A stretch of 45,977 nucleotides of DNA from Nitrosovibrio sp. Nv4. GTDB lineage: Bacteria; Pseudomonadota; Gammaproteobacteria; Burkholderiales; Nitrosomonadaceae. The stretch's first letter is position 1. Each line of letters begins with the position of its first letter. The DNA lies in NCBI GenBank assembly GCA_945860135.1, contig CAMAPK010000017.1, positions 1-45,977 of the forward strand. Direction: 5' to 3'. Positions 1 to 9,179 of the stretch are shown piece by piece. Below the pieces are notes generated by a model, which saw only the letters and a list, made by a program, of their open reading frames with translations, was not told where the DNA came from and searched no databases. Position numbers and translations under genes: made by a program.

Positions 1-536
1 CTATAACCCACCTGCTCCTGCGCGCCATTGTTCACATAGATGAACCGGAAATCACCCTCGCGAAACATGAAAACACTATCCAGCGTCTGGTCCAGCGTGT
101 ACTTGAACTGTGACAACTCCTCTTCGACTTTCTTGCGTTCGGTGATGTCGTATGCGATACCCAGATAGCCGTTAATTTTCCCGTCATCCGCGCGTATCGC
201 GGTAACCACCAGCGAAACTAAAATGTGTTCGCCACTCTTGCGGACATAAGTCCATTCCCGGCTCTCGGAGCCTTGCCGTTCGGGAACATCGACAAATGTC
301 CGGAAACCAGTCACCGGGTACCCCAGGGACACGCTCAATTCCCGTGCTCTGGCCTCCACCTCGGCGGGCAGATGAAAGATGGCCGGAGTCTGTTTGCCCA
401 CCATCTCGCCTGCCTCGTAACCAAGCAGGCGTTCCGCACCGCGATTGAATACCGTGATGGTTCCCGTCGGGTCAGCGGCGATGATGGCAACTTCGGAAGC
501 AGCGTTCAGTACGTCGGCAAGCAGTTTCAGATGCAC
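1..536 (-). CDS. PAS-domain signalling protein, 3' truncated by window edge
   Basis: The reading frame enters from the window edge and starts at a GTG (534-536) whose GTGCATCTGA overlaps the stop of the upstream HD-GYP gene; a GGAGG lies 5 bases before it. The visible 178 residues begin with HLKLLADVLNAASEVAIIAAD and form one PAS domain (about residues 3-125, with TVFNRGAERLLGYEAGEMVG and GYLGIAYDITERKKVEEEL, the usual PAC end). A second PAS starts near residue 140 (FIYVNNGAQEQVGY). No output domain is visible. PAS proteins sense small ligands or redox state; in this operon the missing C-terminus could be a histidine kinase or a GGDEF/EAL module. Translational coupling to the HD-GYP regulator suggests they act together. 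Confidence 0.8.
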   Translation of the reverse strand, partial: MHLKLLADVLNAASEVAIIAADPTGTITVFNRGAERLLGYEAGEMVGKQTPAIFHLPAEVEARARELSVSLGYPVTGFRTFVDVPERQGSESREWTYVRKSGEHILVSLVVTAIRADDGKINGYLGIAYDITERKKVEEELSQFKYTLDQTLDSVFMFREGDFRFIYVNNGAQEQVGY

Positions 537-1600
537 ACCACCTCCGGCTCGGCATACTGTTCGCAGATGGCCGTAATTTCCGTCAGATTTTGCTGAAAAT
601 GCACCACCACTTCGGGATCGAAGTGTTTGCCGACGTTGGCCTGCATGTAAGCCACCGCTTTGTCCACGAGCCAGGCTTCCTTGTAAGGCCGCACGGAAGT
701 CAGCGCGTCGAACACATCGGCTACCGCGACGATGCGCCCGGCCTGCGGAATGGCGGTACCGGCCAACCCATGCGGATAACCGCTGCCGTCCCACTTTTCA
801 TGGTGCGTGAGCGCGATGACATACGCCAACTGCAGCAGTTCCGAACTGTCCCCGTCCATCAGCTCTGCGCCCATGTTGGCATGGTTTTTCATGATCTCCC
901 ATTCGTGCGGCTCCAGCTTGCCTGGTTTCAGCAGAATGCCATCGGGGATACCGATCTTGCCGATGTCATGCATGGGGCTGGCGTGCAGCATCAATTCACA
1001 ATTATCCACGCTCCAGCCCATGCTGCGCGCCAGCAATGCGGATACTTTGCTCATGCGTATCACATGCAAACCAGTCTCGTTGTCGCGGTACTCTGCCGCG
1101 CGGCCGAGGCGCTGCACGATCTGCAAGCGCGTGTCGCGCAGTTGTTGGGTGCGTTCCCGCACCATCTCCTCCAGCACGGCTTTCTGGTCGTACAACAGAC
1201 GGTGGGCCAGATGTACCTCGAACAGGTTGCGCACCCGTGCCAGCAGTTCAATGCGATCGAATGGTTTGGTCACGAAATCGCGCGCACCGCCGTTCAAAGC
1301 GCGTAACAGATAGTCGCGCCCTTGCTGCGCGGTCAGCACTATGATCGGCGGCAGCAATGGGTCTGCCAATGCCGCCAACTGCGCCATCACTGCAAAACCG
1401 TCCAGATGCGGCATATTGAGATCGAGCAGAATCAGATCGGGGCGTACCGCCCGGTAGCGATCCAGCACTACGCGCGAATCCTGCACCAGATCGAGATCGG
1501 TGTAGCCTTGCCCCGAAAGCATCTTATCCAGCAGCTTGAGGTTGGCAGGTTCGTCGTCGATGATCAGGATGCGCGGCCCTTTGGCGGGCGATTCGGTCAT
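527..1600 (-). CDS. Response regulator with HD-GYP domain (probable c-di-GMP phosphodiesterase)
   Basis: The 357-residue protein has an N-terminal receiver domain (residues 9-128; acidic pair D15-D16, phosphoacceptor D60 in LILLDLNMP, K112 in TKPF), a coiled-coil linker (about 135-165) and an HD-GYP domain (about 166-345). The metal-binding signatures are intact: HDIGKIGIPD at 211-220, HHEKWDGSGYP at 266-276. HD-GYP enzymes hydrolyse cyclic-di-GMP, so phosphorylation of D60 probably tunes c-di-GMP breakdown. The ATG at 1598-1600 lies 3 bases after the stop of the hybrid kinase, and the stop overlaps the start of the next PAS gene, so the three are cotranscribed. The architecture is common (RpfG-like); no key residue is missing. 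Confidence 0.93.
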   Translation of the reverse strand: MTESPAKGPRILIIDDEPANLKLLDKMLSGQGYTDLDLVQDSRVVLDRYRAVRPDLILLDLNMPHLDGFAVMAQLAALADPLLPPIIVLTAQQGRDYLLRALNGGARDFVTKPFDRIELLARVRNLFEVHLAHRLLYDQKAVLEEMVRERTQQLRDTRLQIVQRLGRAAEYRDNETGLHVIRMSKVSALLARSMGWSVDNCELMLHASPMHDIGKIGIPDGILLKPGKLEPHEWEIMKNHANMGAELMDGDSSELLQLAYVIALTHHEKWDGSGYPHGLAGTAIPQAGRIVAVADVFDALTSVRPYKEAWLVDKAVAYMQANVGKHFDPEVVVHFQQNLTEITAICEQYAEPEVVCI

Positions 1601-1603
1601 ATC

Positions 1604-4450
1604 TCAAGTCTCCTTGTTGGATGGCAATGGGACAGATGCTGCCGTCAGGCAAGCATCCACGATCTTGTGCAATTGTTCGATATCAACCGGTTTGGTGAGA
1701 AAGCCGCTGAAACCTGCAGCCATGCCGCGCTCGATATCACGCGTCATCGCATTGGCGGTAACGGCAACTACCGGGATAAACTTTAGCGCGGGATCGGCTT
1801 TTAGCAATGCCAGCATCTGGTAACCATCCATGCCCGGCAGATTGATGTCGAGCAGAATCAGGTCAGGGTGGCGGCTGCGGACGATTTCCAGCCCGAGTTC
1901 GGCACTGGGGGCAGCGAGCAGCACGAGATCCTTGCGGGTGGTAAAAATCTTCTGCATCAGATACAGATTGGCCGGGTTATCTTCCACGTACAGCACCGTC
2001 CGCAGACCAGCGCTGGCGGCGGCAATAACAGCGGGGGTAGCATTCTGAGCGGCGGCAAGCGATGGCGCATCCGGTGCGCTGGCAGGCAGTTCAAACCAGA
2101 AGGTACTGCCTTCATCCACGACGCTTTCCACCCCGATGACGCCGTGCATGCCTTCGACCAGTTTCTTCGCCAGCGCCAAGCCAATGCCGCTGCCTTCAAT
2201 GCCGTCGTAGGCCGATTCCATCCGCTCGAACGGCAGAAACAACCGTGCCAGCGAGGCGGCGGCAATGCCGCGGCCGGTATCGCGCACGCTGGTGCGCAAA
2301 CGCCCTTCCCCGGTCAGCTCGCAGTGCACTTGTATGCTGCCGCCCGCTCGGTTGTACTTGATCGCATTGGACAGCAGATTCAGCAACACCTCGCGCAGCC
2401 GCAGCCGGTCGGCTTGCACCAAGCTCGCAGCCCCCAGTTCCAGCGTGACGCTGATCTGGCGCGTTGCGGTCAACGGCTGCAACAGCACCACACATTCCTT
2501 GATCAAGGGGGCAATGGCCACGGCTTCGATGACCAGATCCAGCCGTCCGCTTTCGAGGCGCGCCAGATCCAGCACTTCATTCACCAGTTCCAGCAAATGA
2601 TTGCCGGCATGCACAATCTCCTGCACGTTATCGCCCTGGACCTCTGTCAGCGCGTGTGCGGAATCGCTTTCCAGCAAATGCCCGAAGCCGATGATCGCGT
2701 TCAGCGGCGTGCGCAGTTCATGACTCATGCGCGAGAGGAACTCGGATTTGGCCATATTGGCCTGTTCGGCTTCTTCCTTGGCGCGCACCAATGCCGCAGT
2801 ACGCTGCTCGACGCGCTGCTCCAGTTCGGCGTTGAGCTTGAGTATCTGTTCTTCGGCACGCTTGCGCTCGGTGACGTCCTGTATCGTGCCCACCGAGCGC
2901 AGCGGCTTGCCTTCGCTGCTGAACTCTGTCTCGGCGCGCTCATGCACGTACTTGACACGCCCGTCTGGCATCAGCAGCCGGTGTGTGATTTCGTAGGACT
3001 CGCGGGTCAGGAGCGAGTGTGCGTAAGCGGCATTGACGGCTTCCCGGTCATCCGGATGGATCGCGTTCAGGAAAGCTTCGTAGCTGGCAGCAAAATCGCT
3101 CTGGTCGATCTCGAACAACCGGAAAACCTCATCCGACCAGGCAAGCTTGCCACTTACCAGATCAAGCTCCCAGCTGCCGATCTGGGCCATATGCTGAGCT
3201 TCGTTGAGTTTCATCTCATTCGCACGCAACCGTTCCAGCGCAAGCGAGAGTTCGGCGGTGCGCTGCTCGACCTGATGCTCGAGTCCTGCATAGGAACTTT
3301 GCAAGCGTTCGGTCATGATATTAAAGGAACCGGCGAGTTGCCGTAATTCCATCCAGCCCTGCAGCGGCGCGCGCCGCTGCAGGTCACCCGTGGCAATATG
3401 CTCGGTTACTGCGATCAACCGCCGGATCGGCGCGACCAAGTTGCGGCCAAACAGTAGCGCCAACACGAGCGAGACCAACAGCAGCAAGACCAGCGCCAGC
3501 AGCGCATATTTCTGCAACTGGTACAGTGGCGCAAGCGCCTCGACAGTATCGATCTTCACCACCATGCCCCAGCGCAATTCGGGCAGATAGCGCCAAGTGG
3601 CGATAACTTCCGTTCCCGAATAATCATGGGTAATGCCTTTGCTATGCTCGCCGGCAAGGGCCCTGCGCATGCCCGTGGGCAGATTGCCGGGTGAGAAACG
3701 CAGACGGAAAGTCGCATCGGGAGCACGTTTCAGCGGAATAACATAGAGCATGTCGTCACCATCCCATTGCGCCAGCGCCGTTTCACCGCTCTCGCCCAGC
3801 CCGGTGTTATCGGCAGCGACCGCGTTGAGCTTACCCAAATCCAGTTGCAATGCCAGAGCGCCCAGCATCCTTCCATCTCTGGCTATGGGAGAGACGATAA
3901 AGAGGGCTGGTTTGTCGGCGGACGGCGCATAGGCTTGGACTGGGCTAATCTGGACGTCGAGCAGCGCTATTGCGTCACGGTAGCCGTGCGCCAGCGTCGT
4001 GTCGCGGTAGGGTCCACTGTTGAGATTGGTGCCGAAATCCGCCTCCTGCCGCATCGAGAACACCACATTGCCTGTCGCATCAATCAGTAGCAGATCGTGA
4101 TAACCCATGCTGTCGAGCAATGGACGATAATACTGACGAATACGCTGCTCTGCGCTGGCATACTGCGGACCGAAGACTGCCCGTTGTGCGTGCAGTTCGC
4201 TGAAAACCTGCAAGGCGCTGACAGACATATCCGACTGGGTCAGAAACTGGTTGTTGGCCAGACGTTCGTTGATGTAATGGTCGATCTGATCCTGTTTCTT
4301 GTCGGCAATAGCAGAAACGCTTTCCAGCGCAGCTTCCCGTAATGTGCGCTCGAAAGACTGCAGATAGAACCAGCTCAATCCTGCCAATGGCAGTGACGAC
4401 AGCAGCAGAAAAGCCAGCAGCAGACGCGGAATGATGCCGTTGAAGCTCAC
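1604..4450 (-). CDS. Membrane-bound hybrid sensor histidine kinase
   Basis: A 948-residue protein: TM helix at about 8-30, a roughly 280-residue periplasmic sensor (Cache-like, judged by layout only), TM2 at about 315-335, HAMP (336-385), coiled coil, PAS/PAC (about 415-530), HisKA with phosphoacceptor H577 in MSHELRTP, HATPase (N-box LLNLLSNAIKYN, DTGRGIA, GSGIGLAL) and a C-terminal receiver (820-935, D868 in LILLDINLPGMDG). It should autophosphorylate and pass phosphate to its own receiver, then via an Hpt domain onwards. The start is a GTG (4448-4450) overlapping the TGA of the upstream binding-protein gene, preceded by a G-rich Shine-Dalgarno sequence. The coupling suggests that the kinase senses the ligand-loaded binding protein. 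Confidence 0.93.
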   Translation of the reverse strand: MSFNGIIPRLLLAFLLLSSLPLAGLSWFYLQSFERTLREAALESVSAIADKKQDQIDHYINERLANNQFLTQSDMSVSALQVFSELHAQRAVFGPQYASAEQRIRQYYRPLLDSMGYHDLLLIDATGNVVFSMRQEADFGTNLNSGPYRDTTLAHGYRDAIALLDVQISPVQAYAPSADKPALFIVSPIARDGRMLGALALQLDLGKLNAVAADNTGLGESGETALAQWDGDDMLYVIPLKRAPDATFRLRFSPGNLPTGMRRALAGEHSKGITHDYSGTEVIATWRYLPELRWGMVVKIDTVEALAPLYQLQKYALLALVLLLLVSLVLALLFGRNLVAPIRRLIAVTEHIATGDLQRRAPLQGWMELRQLAGSFNIMTERLQSSYAGLEHQVEQRTAELSLALERLRANEMKLNEAQHMAQIGSWELDLVSGKLAWSDEVFRLFEIDQSDFAASYEAFLNAIHPDDREAVNAAYAHSLLTRESYEITHRLLMPDGRVKYVHERAETEFSSEGKPLRSVGTIQDVTERKRAEEQILKLNAELEQRVEQRTAALVRAKEEAEQANMAKSEFLSRMSHELRTPLNAIIGFGHLLESDSAHALTEVQGDNVQEIVHAGNHLLELVNEVLDLARLESGRLDLVIEAVAIAPLIKECVVLLQPLTATRQISVTLELGAASLVQADRLRLREVLLNLLSNAIKYNRAGGSIQVHCELTGEGRLRTSVRDTGRGIAAASLARLFLPFERMESAYDGIEGSGIGLALAKKLVEGMHGVIGVESVVDEGSTFWFELPASAPDAPSLAAAQNATPAVIAAASAGLRTVLYVEDNPANLYLMQKIFTTRKDLVLLAAPSAELGLEIVRSRHPDLILLDINLPGMDGYQMLALLKADPALKFIPVVAVTANAMTRDIERGMAAGFSGFLTKPVDIEQLHKIVDACLTAASVPLPSNKET

Positions 4451-5676
4451 GGCACCCCCCCTGCCGCATTATTTTCCAGCAAGGCTCGCCAGGCATCCTG
4501 GCTGCGGTGGAAAGGCCAGGGGGACGGTCGCACTGGTGTATTGGAGGAATACACTTGCTCGAACTGCCCATCCGGGAGTACCCGCCCCACCCGTACCATG
4601 TTCCACAAGTGACGGCTGGCTGCATCCACTGCCAGTATTCCCGCGGGCGCCTGGATGCTCTGCCGCAACAGTGCCGGATCAACATGCACTGGATCGACAG
4701 AGTTTGCTTCCCGTACCGCTTGCGCCCACAAACGCACACCCAGGTAGGAAGCCTCCATCGGCGCACTGGTCACCCGCTCAGCGCCAAAGCGGCTTTGATA
4801 CGCTGTGACAAAGCGCCGGTTCTCTTCTCCCGGCAGTGACTGGAAATAGCCCCACACCGCATAGTGCCGGGTGAAACGCCCGCCGCGCCAGGCTTTCATT
4901 TCTTCCTCGGCCATGCTGAATGACACCAGCGGCAGATTATGCAAACCAGCTTTTTCCAGCGCATCCAGAAAATACCGGTTGCTGTCACCGTTCAAAGTGT
5001 TGAGCACGGCGTCCGGTTTTTTCTGGATGATGTCCACGACGATGGCATCGACATCAGCGCTGCCCAATGGCAGGTAGCGTTCGCCCAGGACTTCACCACC
5101 GTTGATCTCGATCAGGTCGCGTATGATGAGATTGGCGGTGCGCGGATAGACATAATCCGAGCCGAGCAGGTAGACGCGGCGGCCGAACTGCTGCACGGCC
5201 CAGCGCGTGCCGGGCACGACCTGCTGATTGGGTGCGGCGCCGGTATAGAGAATATTCGGCGACTGCTCCATGCCTTCGTACTGTACCGGATAAAACAGCA
5301 GGTGCCGGTGCTTCTCGACCACCGGCTTCACCGCCTTGCGGCAGGCCGAAGTCCAGCAGCCGAACAGCACCGCAACCTGTTCCTGCGTGATCAGCCGCTC
5401 CGCTTCGGCGGCAGCGGTGTTCGCATCGGATTTGCCATCGGCCACCACCAGTTCCAGCGGGCGCCCCAGCAACCCGCCCTGGGCGTTGATCTCCTCCACC
5501 GCCAGGCGCACGGCATCCACCAGCGGCGTCTCACTCAGCGCCATGGTGCCGCTCAGGGAATGCAGCACCCCGATCTTGATCGGCAGGGGTGCTGCTGGTC
5601 GCGCCTGCCACAGCCCAGCCAGCACGGCTGCAACCGCGACCAGTCCCAGCATGACAAAACGGAAGCTTCCTTTCAT
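4447..5676 (-). CDS. UrtA/AmiC-like periplasmic ligand-binding protein
   Basis: A 409-residue type I periplasmic binding protein (Peripla_BP_5/6 class). The N-terminus has a hydrophobic segment (about residues 7-24) that is a signal peptide or an uncleaved anchor; no lipobox is seen. The stretches GCWTSACRKAVKPVVEK, FYPVQYEGMEQSPNI and YTGAAPNQQ are very like urea/amide binders such as UrtA, FmdD and AmiC. No permease or ATPase gene follows; instead histidine kinases flank it, which argues for a sensory rather than a transport role. The ATG at 5674-5676 is chosen because AGGAAAG lies 7 bases upstream; the longer in-frame ATG ending at 5706 has no ribosome site. The ligand is not established; urea, short amides or branched amino acids are possible. 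Confidence 0.87.
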   Translation of the reverse strand: MKGSFRFVMLGLVAVAAVLAGLWQARPAAPLPIKIGVLHSLSGTMALSETPLVDAVRLAVEEINAQGGLLGRPLELVVADGKSDANTAAAEAERLITQEQVAVLFGCWTSACRKAVKPVVEKHRHLLFYPVQYEGMEQSPNILYTGAAPNQQVVPGTRWAVQQFGRRVYLLGSDYVYPRTANLIIRDLIEINGGEVLGERYLPLGSADVDAIVVDIIQKKPDAVLNTLNGDSNRYFLDALEKAGLHNLPLVSFSMAEEEMKAWRGGRFTRHYAVWGYFQSLPGEENRRFVTAYQSRFGAERVTSAPMEASYLGVRLWAQAVREANSVDPVHVDPALLRQSIQAPAGILAVDAASRHLWNMVRVGRVLPDGQFEQVYSSNTPVRPSPWPFHRSQDAWRALLENNAAGGVP

Positions 5677-5758
5677 TGCAACACTTTCCTGTCTGGGCAA
5701 AAGCATTGATCAGTCCCCGCAGACCATCCACCCGCTGGATCGACTGCGGTCAGACCGG

Positions 5759-8700
5759 TTATGGCGCCTCCCCTGGCGGCAAAATCGTGTCGATGCCAAG
5801 CAGCCGGTCTATCGTTGCATAAAACTGTGCGATATCCAGCGGCTTGGTCAGGTAGTCTTTGAAACCCGCCGCCATGCCGCGTGCGATGTCGCGCGGCATG
5901 GCATTGGCAGTAACGGCCACCACCGGGACGGTGTTCAGACATGCATCGGATTTGAGCACTTCCATCACCTGGTAGCCATCCATGCCCGGCAAGTTGATGT
6001 CCAGCAGGATCAGTGCCGGATGATATGCCTGAGCCAGTTCGATGCCCAGTTCCGGCGTATGCGCAGTCAGCAGGTGGATATGCTGGCGGTGGCCGAGGAG
6101 CTGCGCCACCAGTTTCAGATTGGCTGGATTATCCTCGATGAAGAGCACCGTGCGCTGCCACTCTTCCGGACCTGCTGCCGGAATCAGTGGAGCCGTGGCA
6201 GTTACCCGGATTGCGCCTTCCTGCGGAATAAATTCATTCGGCAGATCGATCCAGAAGGTGCTGCCCACGCCGATTTCGCTTTCCACGCCGAGTGTTCCGC
6301 CCATTATTTCGACGATACGCTGGCTGATGGTCAGACCGATGCCGGTGCCTTCCACCGCAGTGTGCTCTGCACCAAGGCGATTGAACGGCAGGAATATTCC
6401 AGCCAATTTCTTGGCGGGAATTCCCTGCCCGGTATCCGTCACCAGGATGCGCAGGCGCTCGTCAGCCGCAGGCTGCGCCTGCAGATGGATGCTGCCGCCC
6501 TGGCGGTTGTACTTGATGGCGTTGGACAATAAATTGAGCAGCACCTGTTTCAAGCGCGTATGGTCAGCCCGCACTACCACCCTTTCCAGTCCCGACTGAT
6601 TGATGCGGATGCCACGCGCATCAGCCAGCGGCTGCACCAGACTCAGGCATTCCCCCACCAGCGCCGCCACGGCCACCGGCTCCAGCGAGAGTTCGAGGTG
6701 GCCGGATTCCACTTTGGCCAGATCCAGCACTTCGTTGATCAGCGTCAGCAGGTGGCGGCCGGCCTTGAGAATTTCATGCACGTTGTCCTGCTGGTCAGCT
6801 CCCAGATTGTCATCGCATTCCATCAACTGGGCGAAACCGAGAATGGCGTTCATCGGCGTGCGCAGCTCATGCGACATGCTGGAAAGAAACTCGGACTTGG
6901 TCTGATTGGCCCGGTCGGCAATCTCGCGCGCTTCTACCAACGCCGCCTCGACTGCCTTGCGCTCGCTGATGTCGTTGTGGATACCGATCATGCGCAAGGG
7001 TTTGCCATCATGGTCGCGCGCTATCAGCGTGCCACGGCACAGAATCCATTTGTAACTGCCGTCCTTGCAGCGCAGGCGCAGCTCGACGGCATAAACCGCA
7101 GTACGTCCCTCCAGATAATCATGCAGCACTTTCTGCACTTCCGGCAGATCCTCGGGATGAACGCTGTTGCTCCAGGTATCGGCATGGCTGGGCAGTTCAT
7201 TGTCGGTGTAGCCGAGCATGCTCATATAACTGCTGGAGAACAGCATCGCATCGGTGCGTATATCCCAGTCCCAGACCCCGTCACCAGCGCCTTCCACGGC
7301 AAAGCTGAAACGCTCTTCGGTCTCTTTCACATGGGTGATGTCGGTGCGGATCGAAACATATTGATAGGGTTTGCCGTTGTCATCGAGAAAAGGCGTAATG
7401 GTGGATTCGACCCAGTACAGGCTGCCAGCCTTGTTGCGGTTACAGACTGCGCCCTGCCAGACGTTGCCGCCGGCGATGGTGCGCCACAGGTCCTGATAGA
7501 ATTCCGGCGGATGCTGCCCCGATTTCAGAATGCGGTGATTCTGTCCCAGCAGTTCGTCGCGTCGATAGCCACTGATAGTGCAGAATTTGTCGTTGACGTA
7601 GGTGATGACCCCTGCCCGGTTGGCAATGCTGACGATGGCATGATGATCGAGCGCAAGGTGCTCGCGCTCGTGCTCGTACAATGCCTGGTGCAGATGCGCC
7701 ATGGTTTCGTTGTTCTGCCGCCAGCGCCGCGCGCGCGCGGTTACCATCGCCACCAGATGATCAGGCTGCACCGGCTTGACCAGGAAGTCGTCGCCGCCAA
7801 GATCAAGCGCCAGCAGTTGCTTGCTGATATTTGTTTCAGCGGACAGGAACAGGATAGGCAAGGTGGCGAGGGATTCCTGTTCGCGCAACACCGCTGCCAG
7901 CTCCGGCCCGCTGACATCGGGCATGTAGATGTCGAGCACCAGCACATCCGGTGCAAAGCTGCGTACGGCATCGAGTGCTTGTCGAGGGTCTGTCACGGTG
8001 CGCACTTCCATCCCGGCATGGCGCAGCACCGCCGCATTTGCCTCCAGCGGCAGCGGATCGTCGTCCACCATCAGTACGCGAAAAGGTTGTGCGGGCAGGC
8101 GTCCGGTAAGCGAATCGAGCAGTCTTGCCAGATACAGCGGATTTACCGGCTTGGTCAGATAGCGGCTGGCCCCGGCACGAAAGGCGGCAAGGCGCGCATC
8201 CAAATCGTCGCGCACCGACACAACAACAACTGGCGGGCAATCATCCTGATCGGCCTTGAGCTCCGCCAGCAACAATGCACCCGCTGTGTCGCCCTGTGGA
8301 AAGATCAGGTCCAGCACCACTGCTGCAGGACGCTCGCCACTGCTCCACGCTGCCCGGAACCCAGCCAGTTCGGTAAAGACCCGCACCCGGTAGCCGTCTT
8401 GTTCCAATGCCACGCGGAACTGTCGCGCCTGTTCAGCGTCATCCTCCACCACACCAATCAGGGGCGAGCCTTGGGCGACGGAGTAATGCGGCTGTTTCAG
8501 GCTGGGCGCATTCTGCTGCAGCCTGATTTGCGTAAGTTTCTCCAGCCGCTCCAGAACATCGATGGCCTGCTGCCAGCGCGCACTGCCCGACTCCTGCTCA
8601 TCCTGCAGCATCGCAGCCAGGTGCTGTTCGAGTTCGTGCGCGACCGCGCTGAGCGAGTGCATGCCGAAAGTGCCGGCGGCACCGGTCAGGCTATGCACCA

Positions 8701-8869
8701 GCCGGTGCAATGCCTGCGCCTCGGCAAGCTGCCAGGCCGCCGGGTCGAGGCGCATGAAATTGGCACGGATGGCTTCGATCCGGACTGGAAGCTGATCGGC
8801 GAACTGCTGCCGCAACTCGGCCAGTGCGGTTTCAATGGGGGTGGGGTCATTCCATAGTTCAGAGGTCAT
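5759..8869 (-). CDS. Soluble multidomain hybrid kinase (Hpt-REC-REC-PAS-PAS-HisKA-HATPase-REC)
   Basis: A 1036-residue protein with no membrane helix. Order: N-terminal Hpt (about 10-120, phosphohistidine H59 in HRLVHSLTGAAGTFG), receiver 1 (137-255, D187), receiver 2 (263-385, D313 in LVLDIYMPDVSG), PAS (about 405-515), PAS (about 520-640), HisKA with H667 in MSHELRTP, HATPase (NLLSNAIKYN, DTGQGIP, GTGIGLT) and receiver 3 (907-1025, D957 in LILLDINLPGMDG). All phosphorelay modules sit in one chain, with the Hpt at the unusual N-terminal end. The ATG has GGAG five bases upstream. It is the first gene of the signalling cluster, separated by 82 bases from the binding-protein gene. It probably supplies the Hpt step that the membrane hybrid kinase lacks. 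Confidence 0.92.
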   Translation of the reverse strand: MTSELWNDPTPIETALAELRQQFADQLPVRIEAIRANFMRLDPAAWQLAEAQALHRLVHSLTGAAGTFGMHSLSAVAHELEQHLAAMLQDEQESGSARWQQAIDVLERLEKLTQIRLQQNAPSLKQPHYSVAQGSPLIGVVEDDAEQARQFRVALEQDGYRVRVFTELAGFRAAWSSGERPAAVVLDLIFPQGDTAGALLLAELKADQDDCPPVVVVSVRDDLDARLAAFRAGASRYLTKPVNPLYLARLLDSLTGRLPAQPFRVLMVDDDPLPLEANAAVLRHAGMEVRTVTDPRQALDAVRSFAPDVLVLDIYMPDVSGPELAAVLREQESLATLPILFLSAETNISKQLLALDLGGDDFLVKPVQPDHLVAMVTARARRWRQNNETMAHLHQALYEHEREHLALDHHAIVSIANRAGVITYVNDKFCTISGYRRDELLGQNHRILKSGQHPPEFYQDLWRTIAGGNVWQGAVCNRNKAGSLYWVESTITPFLDDNGKPYQYVSIRTDITHVKETEERFSFAVEGAGDGVWDWDIRTDAMLFSSSYMSMLGYTDNELPSHADTWSNSVHPEDLPEVQKVLHDYLEGRTAVYAVELRLRCKDGSYKWILCRGTLIARDHDGKPLRMIGIHNDISERKAVEAALVEAREIADRANQTKSEFLSSMSHELRTPMNAILGFAQLMECDDNLGADQQDNVHEILKAGRHLLTLINEVLDLAKVESGHLELSLEPVAVAALVGECLSLVQPLADARGIRINQSGLERVVVRADHTRLKQVLLNLLSNAIKYNRQGGSIHLQAQPAADERLRILVTDTGQGIPAKKLAGIFLPFNRLGAEHTAVEGTGIGLTISQRIVEIMGGTLGVESEIGVGSTFWIDLPNEFIPQEGAIRVTATAPLIPAAGPEEWQRTVLFIEDNPANLKLVAQLLGHRQHIHLLTAHTPELGIELAQAYHPALILLDINLPGMDGYQVMEVLKSDACLNTVPVVAVTANAMPRDIARGMAAGFKDYLTKPLDIAQFYATIDRLLGIDTILPPGEAP

Positions 8870-9179
8870 TTGTGCTCCATATGAGCTTGATCAATCGCTA
8901 ACGAGGAGTGGCCTGCAAAAAGCACTTTAGCGGAATTGCCTGCAAAGTCAGCAGATTTTTTTGCTCGGAGTTTACTATGGGTTTATTTTAATCTATAAAA
9001 GAAAGTTACATTTGTCGTTCATTGTGAGTGTTTGTGTAACCCTTTGTAACGATGCATGCGCAAAACGCGGCCCTCGGCCTGATGTAAACCATCAAGCCTA
9101 ACGTACGTACGATGCGGCAGCCGATAGCTGGATCTGTTGCGGGAGTTTGGAAAAAGGTGCGGCGTGAACAAGTGCCTGA
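8870..9179. other. Gene-free stretch upstream of the signalling cluster
   Basis: No supported gene. The left half is AT-rich (around 8955-9010) and probably carries the promoter of the kinase operon that starts at 8869. An imperfect inverted repeat lies at 9076-9098 (GGCCTGATG / CATCAAGCC, loop TAAAC, one mismatch) but has no T-run, so it is not a convincing terminator. A short self-complementary ACGTACGTACG follows at 9101-9111. The block GCCTGCAAA occurs twice (near 8911 and 8939). Confidence 0.5.

Noticed and set aside
1868-3346. A 492-codon plus-strand open frame opposite the membrane hybrid kinase
   Set aside because: His/Gln-rich shadow translation of HATPase/PAS coding sequence; no motif or ribosome site.
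4447-5676. Urea ABC transporter operon
   Set aside because: Only the binding protein is present; no permease or ATPase genes are adjacent within the window.
6560-8857. A 765-codon plus-strand open frame opposite the 1036-residue kinase
   Set aside because: The minus-strand frame has full kinase and receiver motifs; the plus frame is a codon-bias shadow with no recognisable domain.
9076-9098. Terminator in the 8870-9179 gap
   Set aside because: Imperfect stem with a mismatch and no T-tract.
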